Positions 1 through 12,732 are shown, counted from the first letter of the stretch. The stretch is 64,000 bases of DNA from Salticus scenicus (GCA_963930645.1 OZ005652.1:323234738-323298737), one strand, 5' to 3'. Numbers and translations are program-made. The notes: a model not told the origin generated them from the sequence alone.

Positions 1-774
1 ATATCAAAAACAACTTTAGAACTTCAAAAACGATTATTCTTATTTTACATGTAAATTAATAAGCAAATATATATACATCTATCCTATTATACGTTACTTT
101 AAAAGTTACGTAAATTTCAACAGGAAAAATAAAATGAACAAAATCCATAAAATAACCCGTCTGATGTTGTCACCACAAGACTCTGTATAATTTTACGCAA
201 AATTCCTGTAATACAAACTATTTAATAAATTGTTAAATTAATTTCCATGATAAATTCAGATGATTTTTATCTGACAGAATCATAACACTAAGAGATGAAA
301 GAAAGTCAATTTTTTGCCAATATCAGTAGAAATAAGAATTTTTTTTAAAAGATTTTTCAGTTAAAAAAAAAAAATAAGATAACTCTGTTTTAAATTATCA
401 CAGATCTATGGCTAAACCATTCGTTTTAAAAATTTCGACGAGATCTTTCAAAAGATACCCACATTGAATATTTAAACCTCAAAGGGGGAAGCGACGTTCC
501 CACATACACAAACTTTTTTCTCTAGTCTACTACTACAATTATCAATAATTCATATTGATTTTACAACAACACGTTAAAAATAACGCTCATTATGTACATT
601 TACACAAAATTTTGTCCTATACTGCCATGTTAAAAATTTGGAAAAAAAAAATGGGATCACAGCACCACCTGTTGAGCGATGGATCGCCAAATCTAATCAG
701 AAGCAATTTATGTCACGGTTCAACTAAATACCAAGATTCGTTAAATTTCGTTCATTGGTTCATAAGATACAGCA
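1..774. other. AT-rich DNA, nothing recognised
   Basis: I see no gene, RNA gene or repeat that I can name here. The longest open frame is 77 codons at 555-788 on the plus strand; it has biased, low-complexity composition and no motif I know. Confidence 0.5.
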
Positions 775-940
775 CCCACAAAATTTGAGATATACACACA
801 CAGACAAATTGACAGACTTTTTCTATAAACAGTCAAATCGTGTTCAGGACACATAAAACGTGTATACACATCGAAAACTAGAGTTCGAAAATTTCAAGAA
901 TCCAACACTTTCTTTCTATATATAGAAGAAAGTAAAAAAT
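775..940 (-). repeat. Dispersed ACTTTCTT-headed repeat fragment
   Basis: Read on the minus strand this begins with an actttcttctatatata-like hairpin (the palindrome around 910-935). It is followed by a 'ttgaaattttcgaactc' block, an 'acacgttt' block, and then phrases related to 'gtctgtgtgt'. The same order of blocks recurs at 2090, 39720, 43195, 45735 and 47690. The repeat is non-coding and interspersed. I do not know its class; the hairpin head and the internal GT-rich stretch are its constant features. Confidence 0.5.
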
Positions 941-987
941 TGAACGCATAATAATAATCAATACCACATTGACTGCGTATATCCATA

Positions 988-1188
988 CCTGCCAACATTC
1001 TAATAAGTATTACCTAAAATTATTAGTATCCGCCTTTTCTTTTTTTCACACCAGTCTCTTTTTAAAATATTTTTCTTATTATTTAATTAGAAATTACCTA
1101 CAGAAAAAATTACTCTAAAAAATAGCGGTGAGAAAAAGGGGGACATGTACTAACAATTTTACGGAATATTAATTAGAATGTTGGCAGG
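988..1188. mobile_element. Palindromic MITE, copy A
   Basis: A perfect 17 bp terminal inverted repeat, cctgccaacattctaat (988-1004) and its complement (1172-1188), is flanked on both sides by TA (986-987 and 1189-1190). This fits a TA target-site duplication of the Tc1/mariner type. The element is 201 bp and non-coding. It is one of four related copies in the window (4660-4836, 19741-19936, 49731-49919), all sharing a TGCCAAC-type end and an internal 'agta(t)ccgcc' block. It is best read as a non-autonomous DNA transposon; the autonomous partner is not visible. Confidence 0.82.
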
Positions 1189-1442
1189 TATAGTATATCG
1201 ACCCATTGAGCGCAAAAGTACAGGACATTTCTCTAAGTTTGTATACTTAAAGCTGAAACAGAAAAGATTTATATGCCCAATTTCTTATAATACAAATAGA
1301 TGTAATTTCACAGTAGAAGAAATATACCACTTAATACCAAATTTATTGAAAAATAAAATCAAATACACACAAAAACTATCCTATTTTACAAATTACAAGA
1401 ACTTTTAAAAGCGGTCAAATTAACATATTGAAAATATTGTAA

Positions 1443-1480
<38 letters not shown>

Positions 1481-2085
1481 CAGTGCGTATTAACAACTAA
1501 TTTCTTATCTATTAATTTTTGTAATTAATATAAACTCATAAACACAAAATAAAAAGAAATTAATTTATAACAAATCAGTATATTAATTCACTACAATTTA
1601 TTAAAATGAAGATATTAATATAGAAAATACTTTTTTTAAAGAAAAAATAATTGCAGACACACATATAAGAATCTAGGTATTGAAAAGAGAAAGGAGCAAG
1701 GTATTGAAACATGAACATTTTAAGTGTAAGTTGAAGATCTGTTTTCAGCCAATTTAAATTCCCTAATTTTTAGTATATATCAGTATTCCTTAAAATAACT
1801 TTTATTTTCTAAAGCTTATGTTTATCTTTCAACAACTATTTTCAATCGGCTTTCAATGTTATTTTCTTATTTATTTATTAATTGTTATTAATACATCTGT
1901 TTAAAACAAGATATATAAAATATTAAAAATTGTGATTATATCTGAAATAAAAACAACTTCTATAGTTGATAATTCTGAGACAATGTTGTCATTTTCTACT
2001 TATTCTTCATGACAGGATTTTTTTACTTATCTTTGTTCATTACATATTTTTTTTTTTAATAAGATTATTGAAATTGAGTATTTAT
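1189..2085. other. AT-rich DNA with an (AT)n microsatellite
   Basis: This stretch holds an (AT)n run at about 1448-1479 and otherwise unrecognised AT-rich sequence. No coding signal is seen: the 76-codon frame at 1178-1408 starts inside the MITE and resembles nothing I know. Confidence 0.5.
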
Positions 2086-2260
2086 ATATATGTGTATACG
2101 TTTTGATATCCTATAAACAAATTTTTTAGCTGTTTGTCTGTGTGTCTGTAAGTGAGTTTTTTATCAGCAAAACTCAAGAAAAATATTACCAAGTAGTCCA
2201 AACTCAGAAATCTTAATCTTTCTAGTAGGAATGTTGCTTTCAAGCGATGTAATCTTTTTC
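2086..2260 (+). repeat. Dispersed ACTTTCTT-family repeat fragment
   Basis: The blocks 'gtgtatacgttttgatatcc', 'tttttagctgtttgtctgtg' and 'aactcaagaa' occur in the same order as in the fragments near 26840 and 43195. The hairpin head itself is missing or diverged. Non-coding. Confidence 0.4.
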
Positions 2261-2691
2261 TCTTATTATGATAAATTTGTGTACTCTATGTGGTGCTTAT
2301 GTAATTTACAGACAATATACAAGCCCATTCAAAGTCATACGAATTCATAATTTTCATTTTAATATAGTCGAGGTGATTCTTTTGCAAATAACTTGTCCAA
2401 AATTATTGTTTAAGAATATTGATTGTTTTATCTCATTCATAGATACAAAATGCTGTTTAGAGTACAGTTTTCGACATCGAAATTTTACTAATAGTACACG
2501 TTTTGAGGTGTCCTAAATACGAAAATTAAGCTTTTAACGACTTTTATGTGCATTAACAGCATAATAAATAAATAAATAAATAAATAAAAGGAAGAAGGTT
2601 AATTTATTTTTTCTTTTACCATATAGGATGCTACACAAAAACTTTGACTTAACTAGATAAAATTTCTAAAAGCTTTCTGAATAGTAAATAA

Positions 2692-3288
2692 CACTGCTCT
2701 GAAAAAAAAAAATCGAGATCTGATACCATTCTTGCTGATTCTTATGTAAAATGACCTCCTGAATCCGAATATGACTCCCATATTGCCCAGCCACCCACCG
2801 TTTTCTAGATACGCCACCCCCTCCCTCAATTTCCATTCCCTGTTCCATAATTTTATGACCCTGAATTTGATTTGAAGAATGAAACATAATTAAATTAACA
2901 CCTAAAAACACAAAAAAATATATATATATAACGTTTAAAAAGTAACATTAATAACAGATTTAATATATATGCAATGCATAATTTCAGTGGCAAATCCCCC
3001 CCCCCCCCCAAAAAAAAAAAAAAAAAAAAAAAAAATACCTTGTCTCGTTTTAGAATTTCCCAACTCTGTAGCCCTGCAGAAAATATTTAACGGTTAAAAT
3101 ACCCCCCCCCCCCCCTAAAAACCAAATTTATAGCCATAAAATCACCGAAAAATGATAAAAATAGGGGGCCATTCCTAATAAACGGTGGTTGGTAGGGCAG
3201 AATGGGCGTCCTATTCGGATTCAGGAGGCCATTTTACATAAGAATTATACTGAAATGGTGTCAGAGGCAATTTTCATGCCGAGCAGTG
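2692..3288. mobile_element. Foldback element with long inverted arms
   Basis: The outer roughly 105 bp at each end are imperfect inverted repeats. The left arm (2692-2800) and the complement of the right arm (about 3180-3288) share cactgctc at the tip. Inside the arms they share 'ttcttatgtaaaatg', 'cctcctgaatccgaata' and an end block 'accaccg/acccaccg'. The centre holds C- and A-homopolymers (2998-3034 and 3102-3115) and no coding sequence; a short open frame on the minus strand (2666-2911) is only the arm read through. The 597 bp unit fits a foldback or MITE-like DNA element. I could not define a convincing target duplication. Confidence 0.7.
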
Positions 3289-4515
3289 TAATTAAATAGA
3301 GAGTGGTGGACAGAAATTCTGACACTGAAATACAATATCTATCAAACATATTTTTAAAACTGTTAAAGTAATAAAAATATAAATTAGTGTCAATAACACA
3401 CCGGATATCTAACCTAGTTTTAAAATATTTTTCTTTACTGCAATTTTACTTTGACACAATGTAAGATGTTGATAATTAGACAATTGTAATTAGAAACAGA
3501 TTAAAAACACTTAGGAGTATAAAATAGAAACAAACTGTATTGCACACCATGAGATTTTGGCATTCTCTATATATTCATTCAGATTCTATACATCTTCTTT
3601 ACCTCAGTATCGTCGAACAGAATTAAACTAATATGTTTTATATTATTTTACTTTTGTATACATTGTTTTATACATTTTTCCAATATGTATATTCAAGAAA
3701 AAATTATTCAGCAAAAAGTTTCTGCAAAATAAAATTTTACGAATGTTTATTTCGATAAGTAAACAAAAATATATGACTCATCTCAGATATTAAAGTTTTT
3801 TTAATACAGAAATAAACCACCATTTTTGCAATTTATTTTAAACCGGATGATTTCCTTTTTATGTGAATACAGGATGAATGCTTTTTATAGCTGAGTAGAC
3901 ACAACGGAAAAAATAAGTAAATTTTCTATTTTATTTTCTATTTATTGTTATTATTATTATTATTTAAGTACAGCATCAGATGCAATCATTTTAAACAAAT
4001 CATAACTTTTGTGATTCTTAAAATTGTTATATAACTTTTTCAATTCCTTACTTATGCAGTTGAAAAAATATAACACATTATTTTAAACTAAAAACAAGCA
4101 TTAAAAAATCAGACATGTAAAATTGTTTTTCGGTACAAAATATATATTCTACATGAATTCAACTTTTTATTCTGTCATAAATATATCTATATACCGAGTG
4201 ATTCAAATTGTTTTATAAGAAAGCTATATATAAAATTATTTATATTAGCATATTATACTTCCAATTATAAACTGTTTTCTGACAACAAGCAGTTACTTTT
4301 AATACAGCACATTTTACAAGTGAGGATGGTCTTAAAAAAATGATATTTTATATGGTTACTGCGTATACAAATAATTAAAATTTGTAAAAGAAGTGCTAAT
4401 TCGAAAGAGTTATTTTAAAAAAAGGAGTCATTCAACTTTTCACCAATGACTAAGAGAATATATTTAATTGCGAAAATACCGAGTGATCAATACAATACAA
4501 GTACAACGTGCTTTT
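3289..4515. other. AT-rich DNA, nothing recognised
   Basis: No open frame of interest, RNA gene or defined repeat is seen beyond short runs such as (TTA)n near 3950-3965. Confidence 0.5.
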
Positions 4516-4527
4516 ATGATACTACAC

Positions 4528-4550
4528 TTTTTTTTTTTTTTTTTTTTTTA
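4528..4550. repeat. Poly(T) tract
   Basis: An uninterrupted T run of a little over 20 bases. It is one of many T tracts in this window; no poly(A)-tailed element abutting it could be defined. Confidence 0.8.
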
Positions 4551-4659
4551 CAAAGGTTTCTTTTAAGCTTGCCTCGCTGTATAAATTAAATAGAAGCATA
4601 AAGAATAATTTCTTCTATTATCCAGATATTCATCGTTATTGTGTTCCAGACACAATCAG

Positions 4660-4836
4660 AATTTTCAACATTTTAATTTATTCACGAGTATTTTTAGTTC
4701 CTCCTTTATCCCACACAACTTTTATTTTAAGAATATATATATTATTTTATTGTTCTTACATATGGAGAAAACTATTCTGTAAATAAAGTGGTTCCGTGGC
4801 TAATAATGCTGCTTAATGAATTAAAATGTTGGTAAC
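4660..4836. mobile_element. Palindromic MITE, copy D (decayed left end)
   Basis: The right end reads ttaaaatgttggtaac followed by TA (4837-4838). The left end reads tcaacattttaatttattc. Both match the ends of copy C at 49731-49919, and the interior keeps the 'aaataaagtgg' and 'gagtatttttagt' blocks in order. The left terminal bases no longer match, so the exact boundary is uncertain. Confidence 0.65.
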
Positions 4837-4839
4837 TAT

Positions 4840-7800
4840 GCCCAATCCTGCAACGGTCGATTAAGCCAGTTTATCTAACTCGATTCGCGGATTGAGTTTG
4901 CTTTTTGATGACACATTTTTTTTTTCCTCCCATGTTTACATAGCTGAAATTTTGCGTGTGTTTTATTATATTCTTACCAATATTTTCACAAAGAATTATT
5001 TTAAGGCTTTAATGCTATAATACTATTTGAAAAATTATTGTTCTGAAAGAGTAGTGACAAAAAACAATGTAATAAAACACATGTATAAATTTAGGAAGCT
5101 ATGCGACTCCTGTATTTATATCTGTCTTACTAAAATATTTCACTGACGAGTCAGGTTTACTCAAATTAATTTGCTACGGTTTTAAATTATTTCGCATCAA
5201 AATTAGTTTTTATTCAGTCGTGTCGTATTATATTTCAATAAATAAATAAAATATTTTGTTTTCTTTAAATATCGCTGCATACTCATAAATAAATAAATTC
5301 ATATTTGAATTACTGTATTACAATAAAATTCTTTTTTTAATACTCCCAAACAGCCAATATTTCTATTCAAAGGGCACTTATTCAATCTTGTATTAAATCA
5401 GGTGGATTTTCTGCTTTTCCCTACAGCAGACAGACCTAAAGAAAGTACAAAAATTTATTTTCCCAAAGGTGTCGCTATTTAGAAGTTTTAATGCATTGGG
5501 ATAAAGTATATAAGTAACAGTGATTAAGAAAACTTATTTGCAAGTTGACAAATGGAATAACTCTTATTATGTGATGTTTTTAATTGATAACTAAAGTATT
5601 AATTAAAGTAATGTATATCTCAGACCAAGAGAGACATGTACCTTGAACTAATCTGCAAATGTCGCGTCGGTATTTCTTGCGACGCTGAGGCCCTTTTGTA
5701 GAAATTTTAATTATACATAAAAATTTAATCATATATAATGAGGAATTGAAATGCAACAATTGAAAAACAACCACTTACTTTAAATATCTGTTTTTCAGTG
5801 ACAAAATTTATCTTTTAGACTTCTTCCATTTTTGTTTTTTCTTTTAGATGTTTTACTAATTTTTCTTTCTTTTTGAATACAAACTCAATTACTGACTTTT
5901 CTTTTCACTGTAAGAATATTTCATGTATAAATGTCACTTTATTTGTGATCATCAATTAATTAGTTAATTTAGTGTCTTAGTTCACGCTTTATTTTGATTT
6001 CTTTTTAAAGAATTCAAAAATATAAATATATGTAGGAGAAAAGGAATAAAAAATGGCGAGATTTTTATCATTTACAAGTAAATGAAAAATTTTAAATAGG
6101 ATGCTGATAGCAAATTGTTCATTTATTTATTTATTTTATTAATATTATTATTATTATTGAAAATTCAAAGTAATACTTTGTGCATAAAAAATGTACTAAC
6201 AGCTGGCAATGTGTTATTCAAGTTTTTCAATAACTCAATTTCCGTTGTACATTTATAGCAAAATATAACAGTGGAAGAAAATATAAACGGGTCCATTGAC
6301 GGAAGAGAAAAAGTAATGCTTTGTTTTTAACGTAATTATTTGCTTTATGATGTATCTTTAGAAATAAAGAAGAAAAAAGGAAAGATGCAGGTTATTTAAT
6401 TTTATGATATATCTTTCGAGAAATAAAAGGAAAAGATGCTGGTTATTTGATTTTAATCAATAAATTTCCTCTTATTTGATAAAAAATAAATTTATCTCCG
6501 TGAATATGGAAAATAACAGACTTTATAAGTTAAAGAAATTCTTGAAAAGGGATAACATCCAAATACTTCAAAGTGGATATTTGAGAACGCATTATATAAA
6601 ATTTAAAATTTCTGAATTATTCTTTTTAATACACTTTAAAAGTTGTTTACTTTTTCGAATAGGTGGCAGTTCTTTTTTTCAAGTAAAAAGTGGAAAATTT
6701 CACAAGGTGTATGGTGTGGGGTAATAAAATACCCACAAAATAATAATAATAATAATAATAACAAATCCCAAAAAAATAAACATTATAGACATAATTTGCA
6801 TCAGCGTTATGCTTAAACAATATTGTTTTGTCTCTCAGTCCCAAAAGAGATAAGGGCATAATTTCGCATAATATCTTTATAGAATGAGTTGGGTATACAT
6901 AATCGACCCACACACCAAAAATTACCTCGCTGAGATAATTTTTGCAGATTAACGCTTGTAAATGTGTTTTTGCCCACCTTCATCGCCTCTAAATGGGGAA
7001 GATTTAGAAATTCTCTTTCACGGTGGGTATTGGATGAACATAACTAACCAACACTCCAAATTCGAAACAATAGCTTTAATTGATTCCCCTTCCCCTTGAA
7101 AAAAAGGAAAAGGAGAAAAGAAACGCAAATCTGAAAATTGGTTTTTGGAAATTTTGTCCAAAAGACGAACATTCGTCTTCAACCTACTCTTTGTGCTATT
7201 TTTGGTCGGGACTCAAAACTCTTAATTTGAAAAAAAAAATATGTACACAAAATGAGCACTGATATTAAACTAAACTAACAGTAATTTATTTTCAAAACAG
7301 ATTTTATGCATTATATACTCTACATTCAAGCACAGTGTAACTTTTAATTACTTTTTGACACACACTTTCTCTTATCACGTGTTTGTAAACTAATAGATAC
7401 TGCGTTTCTTACAAAATTGAAGGAGGTTTACTATTTGGTAGCAATTAATTTACTTTTACAATTTTTATTATCAAATCGGCAATTTAGTTATTATCAAAAT
7501 TAATTTTAAAGCTTAATACATTTGAATCTATAATAACGTCAACTTTACCGTGCAAGTTCAATTTTTGGTAAAACTTGCTTGTAAGTATATTTCTTTTCAT
7601 GACAGAAAATACATAAATAAATAAATAAATAAAATGAAATATTTAAAAAATAAATGTTTTATTTTTAAAAACTTCGGGCTTTCTTTTTCTGTTTTTTTTT
7701 TTTTTTTTGTAACAGCTTCATGTTTAATTTTTAATTATTTCATAGCTCATTACAGTTTTTATTAAATTTTGAATTTGGATATTTTTTTTCTAGAGACACT

Positions 7801-8455
7801 GTAGTCTCTAGCACTTAAGAAAAGTGTAGTTTTTGATTAGTGATACATTTTTAGTGATTTTTTTAATCCATTTAGTAGATCCAGAGGTAACCCCTTACAT
7901 GCAAACTATTACTCTTTATAATAGTAAAGATTAACTAAAAATAACGCAATTCATGTAGATTTACAGATCTTTTAAACTTTAAAACACGTTACAGAATTTG
8001 TTAAATGCTTTTCCAAAACTTCCAAAGGCCCTGAAAATAGAATTGAACAAAAAAATTTTCACAGAGATAAAATTATCTTTCATCTAATCACAGGAAACTT
8101 ATTGATGAAAACTGAACATCCAACACTTTTTATTTCCTCTCTAAATATAGCAACTTATTTCAACTTCTAATTAAGATCGAATTTAACATGTGTTGCTGCT
8201 TTTAATCAATGTTTGAGCTTAACCAAAATTCTTCTTTATGAATAAATATGTTTAAAGATTTAGTAATGGCAACCACAGCGGGAAAAAAAAAAAAAGAAAA
8301 GAAAAGAGGTCCGCAAACCTTTTAAGAGCTTACATGGTAAACATAATTAGCGCTTCGAAAGCAATTTTATCAATAATTTATTATGAACTATAAATTTAGT
8401 AACACAAATTATTTTTATATTAAAAAAATTGCATTTCACTTTTAATATCTAAGAT
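4840..8455. other. Long AT-rich stretch without recognisable genes
   Basis: I find no homologous coding sequence on either strand. Short frames (for example 5580-5774 minus, 6476-6724 plus, 6647-6913 minus and 7080-7262 plus) are low in complexity or overlap each other on opposite strands. Small simple repeats occur: (ATA)n near 6742-6760, (AAAT)n near 7612-7632 and a T run near 7691-7708. The block 6890-7070 is less AT-rich but has no recognised identity. Confidence 0.5.
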
Positions 8456-8460
8456 TTATT

Positions 8461-8715
8461 TTTTGTACTTTCTTTCGTATATACAGGAAGAAAGTACATT
8501 ATTCGTGAAACTTTTGACCATAGGTTTATATCATATAGTAAGTTTTGAGATTGCTAAACATAATTTGATCATTTCTATCAGTATGTGTCCAATAATTTGT
8601 GGACGCTGTGTCTCAAGAACTATTGAACAGTATTGAATGTTAGTTGCATTTTACTAGACATGGACTTAAGTTAGTGCTGAATAGCCTTTGATGCATGTCG
8701 TACAACACGTAGTGC

Positions 8716-8753
<38 letters not shown>

Positions 8754-8830
8754 CTGGCAGCATAGGACAAATTTCATATATGTAAGAGCATCGTTTTCCT
8801 CTCTACAGAACAAAATATCTTTTTCGAATA
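8461..8830 (+). repeat. Dispersed ACTTTCTT-headed repeat fragment
   Basis: It starts with the hairpin gtactttctttcgtatatac / gaagaaagtac (8465-8500), like the fragments at 900-935 and 34805. It continues into a less AT-rich block with 'gtgtccaataatttgtgg' and a long (AT)n at about 8718-8750. Non-coding. Confidence 0.45.
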
Positions 8831-8834
8831 ACAA

Positions 8835-9785
8835 AAATTGTTATTAAATCAACCAAATATTTTGTTAGCGTCTACAACAATGTTGTTAACCACAACCAAA
8901 TTAATTGTTTTAACCAAACGAATTTATTCATTCTGCCAACTTTTGTTTAATGCAATGATTTTGTAGATTTAAACAAACAGTTTTGTTTATTTAGTACATC
9001 GTTCGCTCACTGATTTTTCCGGAAACACCTATGTTGCAGTTTACCGGACTATCCAATAACTTTTTTTTCAACCATAATATTTTAGTAATTTGAAGCAATT
9101 AGGTCACGTTAACTTTACAAAATTATTCTTAAAATGACAAAATAGTCTAAAAATCAGTCAATAAAATAAATTTGGTTATGTAAAACAAAACATATCTTTT
9201 TTGCTGCGGACGGTAAAAATTTTCCATTTGTGTCTTTTTCAGAAGATTCCGTTAATACCTTTAAAACGAATAGCTCAATCACATAGTTATGATAATTCGA
9301 AAAAAAGTTATGGATAGTTTTTATTTTTAACAAAAAAATTCTGTAAAGTTACATTTACTAAAATGCCATCTACACGACAGAATATTGATTTTGTTTCAAT
9401 ATTTATTCTTACATTTTTCTGAAATAAAAATCTCCTGCACTTACTATAAAAAGTAATTTTTATAAATAAGTATTTAATAAATATTATTACTATGATTATT
9501 ATTATTCTAAAGGAATTGGAAAAGAATTTGTAGAAGAAAGTTTCTGATGGTGGCAACGTTCTAGCTTTCATTTTATTTTCTTATGTTCACATATGGAAAA
9601 TTAAGTGGATAATAAAAGTAAATATTAATTTGAAGTATTATATCTGAAAAAGCCTTCCTTGATATATTTGTATTTGAGCGAAATATATATATATATATAT
9701 ATATGTTTGTACATGCTGTGGCCATCACAAAATTTTCTTCTATGCCATTTTATATAAAAGAGCCATCTATCGGTTTGAATACACA
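8835..9785. other. AT-rich DNA, nothing recognised
   Basis: There is a local cluster of 'aaccaaa/ttttgttt' phrases (8850-9000) and an (AT)n at about 9683-9705. The minus-strand frame 9308-9571 has low-complexity composition and no motif I know. Confidence 0.45.
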
Positions 9786-9788
9786 GAT

Positions 9789-10099
9789 AAGGTAAAGCTG
9801 GGAGAGTTTGCGCACAATTCAACAAAATGATATAGAAAATTCAAATATATATATATATATATATATAGCTAAACTTTTGGTGCATAAATTTGAATCAGTC
9901 CTTCTTCTATGCATTTCCATTGCTATATTGTTGCTCTGTTGAAATTTAAAAACAACAGTAGTAATAAAACCAAAAGAGCTATTTTCTGCAATCTCTCCTT
10001 ATAGGTAGGAGAAATTCGGATAGATTGCGCTTAATTATAACTACATTACATTATCAATTATAATAATTCACTTAAATGGCATTGTTGTAAGTTATTTGT

Positions 10100-10138
<39 letters not shown>

Positions 10139-11576
10139 TTGCGTTGGGAGTGGATATTTCAATTCAATAATTAAAATAAATAAATAAATAAAAATAAAAA
10201 ATAAAAAATAAGAAGGACTACAAAAATTTATTTAAAGAAAAGGATATTAAAGAAACAGAAAAAAGAACAAAATTAGATAAAGAACAAAACCAGAAACTAA
10301 TATTAAGTTACTAGTTAACACGTTTAATTTAAAATTAGTACATTACCTTTTCAGCTAGGATGGTTTCTTGTTTGCTGACGAATCTCTCGTTATCCAAAAT
10401 CATTGCGCATATTATTGTACATGTAAAGTTATTGTGCAACCACCGTCCAAAAGTGAACCTGTGCAGGCATTTCTGAGCCCCCCCCCCCCCAATAAAAATA
10501 AATAAATAAAAATAAAAAATAAATAAATAAATAAAAATAGCCGTGTGTGCATTGATATGTGGCTAATCCCGCCCATTTTTAAGCGCAGAATACGCTCACC
10601 ATTTACTATTTATTAAAGTTTTTTTTTTTCCTCAAAATCTTCCGCCAAAAAATACTTTGCGTTTTAAAATCCTTTACGCTTTAAAATCTTTTACATTTAT
10701 TATATTTCATTGAAATTTAGACGATTACATTCTTTAAAAAGAAGATTGAGCAGGCTGATATTTTTTGCTTGCATTTAATTTTATCTCTTCTATTTAAGCA
10801 GTCGACAGCTGCACAAAACTTGAGCATTCTACTTGAAAGTATTGCAAAACAAAATAGATTTACAATAACACTTAAATCCTTTGCCATAATTTTCTCATAG
10901 ACTGACAGAATTCTGGAGATAAATCCCATTAGAGGTGTAGCTTTTGTCGATTGTTCCACTCCTCAATAATGTTCAATTTCGGATTCTGTGGATAGTCTCC
11001 ATAAAGATGGTGCACCGTCTCGAATAAGGTTGAACTAGTACAATGACTTGTGGAAGTTAGATTTTTGTACAGTCCCAGGTATTGATCAAACTCATCATCA
11101 TTGTCTTGTTATCAACAATAAGCTGCAAAATCTCTGATAGTATAGAATTTTGAAAGCGCAATCTCTCCTAAACACCAAAAGCGCAAACTCTCCATTTTGG
11201 TAGGAGAGATTGCGCAGTATTTTATTAAACAATTAGTCATCTTTAGAGGTAATCGTGGTGCTTGTAGCGTCAGTCTAAGTCAGTAGATTATGAGAAACTG
11301 TTTAATTAAAAAATATTTTGTACTACTACTATTGTGTTGAAATTCCTAGGACGGGTTATGAAAATTCAAGCATTTATTTTTGAGAACGAGACAAAATAAC
11401 CACGTTTTGTCTTAGACTCTTGAAGCAATCAATATGCAAATTCAGGTCGGCACTTCACTATTGGTGTTGTACAAACACTTAAAATTTCAATTCGTCCGCT
11501 CTAGTCTTTCCCTCCGATCCCCTATGTGCGCAATCTCTCCTACCGCGTGATCGCTTCTAGCTTTACCTTATCCAAA
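9789..11576. mobile_element. Element G, copy A: TIR element with repeated gcgcaatctctcc motif
   Basis: The ends are inverted copies of taaggtaaagct (left at 9789, right ending at 11576). Each is followed inward by the motif taggagagattgcgca or a close variant. Further motif copies lie at 9988, 10006-10030, 11157, 11181 and 11201, mostly in opposed pairs. A second copy in the opposite orientation starts at 62874. The two copies align over long stretches, for example the blocks with 'attgaaatttagacgatta', 'tgaaaattcaagcattta' and 'agctgcaaaatctctgat'. No transposase could be recognised; the 80-codon minus frame at 10717-10959 is unidentified. Motif clusters at both ends and at one internal site resemble transposase-binding arrays, so I infer a DNA transposon of unknown superfamily. 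Confidence 0.7.
10486..10539. repeat. Poly(C) followed by (AAAT)n low-complexity tract
   Basis: A run of about 10 C followed by an AAAT/AATA-rich microsatellite lies inside element G copy A. It is absent from the matching part of copy B near 63.77 kb, so it probably expanded within this copy. Confidence 0.6.
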
Positions 11577-11637
11577 GAGTCTCGGAGGATTAAATATTCA
11601 AAAATATTCATTTTTCAATCAATATATATATATATAT

Positions 11638-12017
11638 CTGTACGGATAAGTATAAAGGATTTAAGTCCATATTCTTGATTTTTCAGGAGACGAAAAATAA
11701 AGTTAAGCTAACTAAAAACTAATCAGCAGAATCAATTAGGAAAAAGGGATTATGTTGGTTTATACGCTTTATACCATCCAGTGATTGTCAATCTTCATTT
11801 AATAAAGGAAAAAAATTGAATTAAATATTTTATACCAAAGATTAATGCTAAATTTCTGACTTGAATCTTTTTTTACCAATGGATTTTCTCAAAGACTAAA
11901 TGACATGGATTTAAACCCTTTATACCAATCGATAGAGAATTTTTTTCTGAGTCTGACTATGTAATTAACTCAAAATCGACATTTTTAGACTTAAATCCTT
12001 TATACTTATTCGTACAG
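11638..12017. mobile_element. 380 bp TIR element (MITE-like)
   Basis: The terminal 30 bp (11638-11667 and 11988-12017) are inverted repeats with one mismatch; they begin ctgtacggataag and run into 'tataaaggatttaagtc'. The element is flanked on both sides by AT microsatellite, which hides the target duplication. Subterminal variants of 'aaaccctttatacc' recur at about 11760-11775, 11838 and 11915. It is non-coding. Confidence 0.78.
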
Positions 12018-12307
12018 ATATATATATATATTAATATGTGAACTAAGTTGAGATTTTAATGCCTCGTTTTATGATTCTATAAACTTTGGTTCAGAATATG
12101 AAAATTCGGAAAATATAAATATTTTCAGAATTCCTTCAAACTATTATATGTTATTCAAATTCATTATGTAATGTTTCCGAGTTAAAATTTTTCTAATAGC
12201 TCAACTGGTTTGTTCATACGCACACATATGTATTTTTTAAAATACTATTCTTAAAACTTTATGCTCCTCAAATCTTTAAAAAGAAAATGACATCTATTAT
12301 TCATATG

Positions 12308-12311
<4 letters not shown>

Positions 12312-12338
<27 letters not shown>
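12312..12338. repeat. Poly(A) tract
   Basis: An A run of about 27 bases in unrecognised AT-rich DNA. No retroelement 3' end was identified just upstream. Confidence 0.8.
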
Positions 12339-12732
12339 CTTTAGAACACAGCGTTAAAATTTCTAAGATTACACTAAAATATTTCAGATACATTAAGGGT
12401 TAAAATTGGATACTAATGGAATTGTATTTCCATTTGTGTTAAGTAGTTTTAACATTTTCAGACAAAATTTAAGAGTGGTTTTAAATTCAAATGTTCTATC
12501 TGTCTATAATTATGTCCTTGTGTCTATAATTATGCCCTTCGTATTATCACGTAGGCAAAGTACATTAAAGGATGAATGATGACAAGATTGGTCAGTTGGA
12601 AAGTGTTATTAAACTATACAAACCGCATGGCTTTCGTTCTTGTTATAAGATTGATCAATCTGTAGCTTTTCATTCAAATCTCAAAATTGCGTACTTAAGG
12701 GAGGCATACTATTGTAACAATCGCAGCTATCG

